From Pseudomonas putida (lineage in GTDB: Bacteria > Pseudomonadota > Gammaproteobacteria > Pseudomonadales > Pseudomonadaceae): DNA of 64,000 nt. The stretch lies in the NCBI RefSeq assembly GCF_001941965.1, contig NZ_MKZO01000058.1, positions 62,001 through 126,000 of the forward strand, written 5' to 3'. A program made the position numbers and the translations under genes. Each line of letters opens with the position of its first letter. The stretch's first letter is position 1. Below, in pieces: positions 62,091 to 64,000 of this stretch. The notes below the pieces were generated by a model, which saw only the letters and a program-made list of their open reading frames with translations, was not told the origin of the DNA and made no database searches.

Positions 62091-62987
62091 TCAGAGGTGT
62101 TCGCTCGATAGGGTCAGGCTCAAAGTGTGACTCGCCCCCGGCGCCAGCTCGATGATGTCATCCCACACATTCGCCGTCTCGATGCACAGCATGCGCTGCC
62201 AGCCATCGTCGGCCATGTCCGGCAACTGCGCGGCGCGTTCGATCCAGGGATTCCAGATCACCGCCGAGCGCGAGCCGCTGCTGCTGATGCGGATACGCCG
62301 CTCCCACGCTGGATCGACGATGCTCAATTCGGCAGGCGTATCCAGGTAAATCCGGTCGGTCTCGCCGCTGAACGCCAGGTCCGCCTGCTGGGTACGCTGC
62401 TCCCAGTCCGCCAGGGTCTCGATATAGTCCCGGCCCTTCACCCCTTCAACCTGCACCGAACGCACATCGCTGACCGCGAAGTAGCTGTGCAGCGCCTGGC
62501 TCAGGGTAACCGAAGCGTCGCCCAGGTTGCGGCTGGTGAGGTTCAGGCTCAGGTGTTCACCCATGCGGATCTCGAGGAGCAGCTCGACCTTGTGCGGCCA
62601 GCCCGGCAGTTCGCCCTGGGTTTCAGGCAACCCGAACGACAACTGCAGCTCATCGCCACTGCTGTCGATACCCAGCAATTGCCAGTCACGCCCGCGCACC
62701 AGCCCGTGGGCCGGAGCTTCACTGCCCTGGAACTGCTGCTGAACGGAAGGGGGATTGCGCTGCAGGTTGCCGAACCACGGCCAGCACACCGGAACACCGG
62801 CGCGCACCGACTTGCCGTGCCTGAACAGCGCCTGGTCACTCAGCCAGAGAAGCGGCGGTTCGCCCAGGCGCTGGTAACTCAGCACCTGCGCACCCTGCTG
62901 GGCCACCAGCAGCTCGGCGCGGTCGCTGGTGATGCGCCAGCAGTTGAGTTCGCCGTGTTGTTCCGATTCGACCTTGGGTGTGGACAT
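62091..62987 (-). CDS. D-hexose-6-phosphate mutarotase (YeaD-like)
   Basis: A 298-residue aldose-1-epimerase-fold protein that interconverts alpha and beta forms of hexose 6-phosphates. It shows the family segments VCWPWFG, HGLVRGRDWQLL with the conserved His, LHSYFAVSDVRSVQVEGVKG, and VIWNPWIERAAQLPDMADDGWQRMLCIETANV. The catalytic Glu lies in the last. ATG 62987 opens MSTPKVESE. It is a stand-alone gene with a REP pair after it. Confidence 0.92.
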   Translation of the reverse strand: MSTPKVESEQHGELNCWRITSDRAELLVAQQGAQVLSYQRLGEPPLLWLSDQALFRHGKSVRAGVPVCWPWFGNLQRNPPSVQQQFQGSEAPAHGLVRGRDWQLLGIDSSGDELQLSFGLPETQGELPGWPHKVELLLEIRMGEHLSLNLTSRNLGDASVTLSQALHSYFAVSDVRSVQVEGVKGRDYIETLADWEQRTQQADLAFSGETDRIYLDTPAELSIVDPAWERRIRISSSGSRSAVIWNPWIERAAQLPDMADDGWQRMLCIETANVWDDIIELAPGASHTLSLTLSSEHL

Positions 62988-63059
62988 GCGCTGCTCTCGT
63001 TGGATGTGCCGTAAGGTCTTCGACCTTGCCAGAACCCGCGAGTTTAGCGCGAGCCCTGG

Positions 63060-63461
63060 TCAGCGACGAGGCGGGACGGAGCGGGTGCGGCCACTGCCGT
63101 CGATGGCGACGAAGACGAACACCGCTTCGGTGACCTTGCGCCATTCGCTGGACAGCGGATCGTCGCTCCACACCTCGACCATCATCTGGATCGAGCTGCG
63201 GCCGATTTCCAGGGTCTGGGTATAGAAGGACAGTTGCGCACCGACTGCGACCGGGACCAGGAAGGCCATGCGGTCGATCGCCACGGTGGCGACACGGCCT
63301 CCGGCAACGCGGCTGGCCATGGCGGTGCCCGCGAGGTCCATCTGGGCGACCAGCCAGCCGCCGAAGATATCGCCGAAACCGTTGGTTTCGCGGGGAAGTG
63401 CGGTGATCTGCAAGGCCAGGTCGCCTTGCGGAATCGGATCTTCTTGTTCGAGTTCAATCAT
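63060..63461 (-). CDS. Acyl-CoA thioesterase (YciA-like)
   Basis: A 133-residue hotdog-fold thioesterase with the hallmark ETNGFGDIFGGWLVAQMDLAGTAMA, the catalytic Asp/helix region, and VATVAIDRMAFLVPVAVGAQL. It hydrolyses acyl-CoA esters. ATG 63461 (MIELEQEDPIPQGDLAL) is the family start; the frame extends upstream without support. It is a different branch from the thioesterase near 26 kb, lacking that one's basic tail. Confidence 0.92.
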   Translation of the reverse strand: MIELEQEDPIPQGDLALQITALPRETNGFGDIFGGWLVAQMDLAGTAMASRVAGGRVATVAIDRMAFLVPVAVGAQLSFYTQTLEIGRSSIQMMVEVWSDDPLSSEWRKVTEAVFVFVAIDGSGRTRSVPPRR

Positions 63462-63817
63462 GCCGGGGGTGCCTCTGACCCGTAACGCTTCATTGGTTGA
63501 CGCAATAACGCCGCAAAAAACGATCCAGCCCACTCACTGCACTGTTTTCGCTTCGAAGGCGGCGGAGGGAAACTCTGCGAAACCGACCAAGTGTACTTGG
63601 CAGCGTTTTCGCACAATATCCCACCTTGGACGCAACCGGTTTCGACGAGGGGCCAGTATATAGAGCCTCGCAGACAGCGACGACCATGCAGTCACGATTA
63701 TCTGCTGGGATTATGTAGATCTGTGTCGCTTTCGGACAATTTGTTATCGTTCGAGGGTCTATCCGGCCTTCGACCAGCCTTGCTGCCCGCTTCTACCTTC
63801 CAATAAGAGAAGTCTCA
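63462..63817. other. Intergenic region before the MFS transporter
   Basis: A 356-bp gap between divergent genes. It is more A+T-rich than its neighbours, with a short palindrome AAGTGTACTT (63590-63599). I see no gene, RNA or recognisable operator in it. Confidence 0.4.
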
Positions 63818-64000
63818 ATGACATCGGTTCCCTCCAGCCTCGATCAGCCGGCCCGGCCGCTGACCCGCAACGACTACAAAACCCTGTCGCTGTCCGCCCT
63901 CGGCGGTGCGCTGGAGTTCTATGACTTCATCATCTTCGTGTTCTTCGCCACGGTGGTCGGCAAGCTGTTCTTCCCGGCCGACATGCCGGAATGGCTGCGC
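63818..64000 (+). CDS. MFS transporter, N-terminal part (truncated by window end)
   Basis: The first 61 residues of a major facilitator protein: a polar leader, then ALGGALEFYDFIIFVFFATVVGKLFFP as TM1, the start typical of the metabolite:H+ symporter (ProP/KgtP-like) branch. AAGAGAAG precedes ATG 63818. The rest lies outside the window, so the substrate cannot be judged. Confidence 0.85.
   Translation, partial: MTSVPSSLDQPARPLTRNDYKTLSLSALGGALEFYDFIIFVFFATVVGKLFFPADMPEWLR

Overview
The window is a GC-rich stretch of a Pseudomonas chromosome, most likely the P. putida group. The evidence is the order of core genes (lpd3-type dihydrolipoamide dehydrogenase, cyclopropane fatty acid synthase, cardiolipin synthase, a Zur-type zinc-starvation cluster, pdxY, uvrD, zwf with a HexR-like regulator, pycR-pycA-pycB, aspA, purE-purK) and repeated copies of the P. 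putida-type REP palindrome between genes. Species is inference; no rRNA or tRNA gene was seen.

Positions 1-11.5 kb are an integrated accessory island. A tightly packed plus-strand operon encodes a SIR2-like protein (5' end outside the window), a HerA-type ATPase, a 1072-residue DUF1156 adenine-methylase-like protein, a 170-residue protein I do not recognise, and a 929-residue SNF2-type helicase. Facing it is a minus-strand pair, a P4-type tyrosine integrase coupled by an ATGA overlap to a DUF1016/YhcG-type PDDEXK nuclease. This looks like a composite antiphage locus. It does not match canonical DISARM or BREX, because no DUF1998, PLD, PglZ or BrxC gene is present in the window.

From 11.5 to 25.7 kb is core chromosome: a periplasmic protein, a dCache chemoreceptor, central-metabolism and lipid enzymes, then a zinc-limitation cluster (gamma carbonic anhydrase, folE2, a small secreted protein, ZigA-type GTPase, DUF1826, a second COG0523 GTPase) around two Zur-box palindromes. 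From 25.7 to 43.5 kb come two thioesterase/transport genes, a lipoprotein hydrolase, SMI1/KNR4 and Tim44-domain proteins, uvrD, a PAS-GGDEF-EAL protein, zwf/rpiR around a HexR-like palindrome, and the two-subunit pyruvate carboxylase with its LysR regulator.

From 43.5 to 64 kb are a hipA-hipB module behind three matching palindromic operators, an amino-acid ABC importer facing a homocysteine S-methyltransferase, two GNATs, a PaiB-like protein facing a MocR regulator, an acetylpolyamine hydrolase with a polyamine-binding protein, asparaginase and aspA, a metzincin-like secreted protein, purEK, and several small envelope proteins. The last gene (an MFS transporter) runs off the right end.

The less expected signals are non-coding. 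At least 17 perfect DnaA-box 9-mers (TTATCCACA) occur in the core part and none was seen in the island. Five full or near-full boxes are packed into 103 bp of the MocR linker. Near-identical palindromes lie in frame inside the DUF1016 gene, a REP element forms the 5' coding end of a lipoprotein gene, and a terminator-like hairpin sits in the purE leader.
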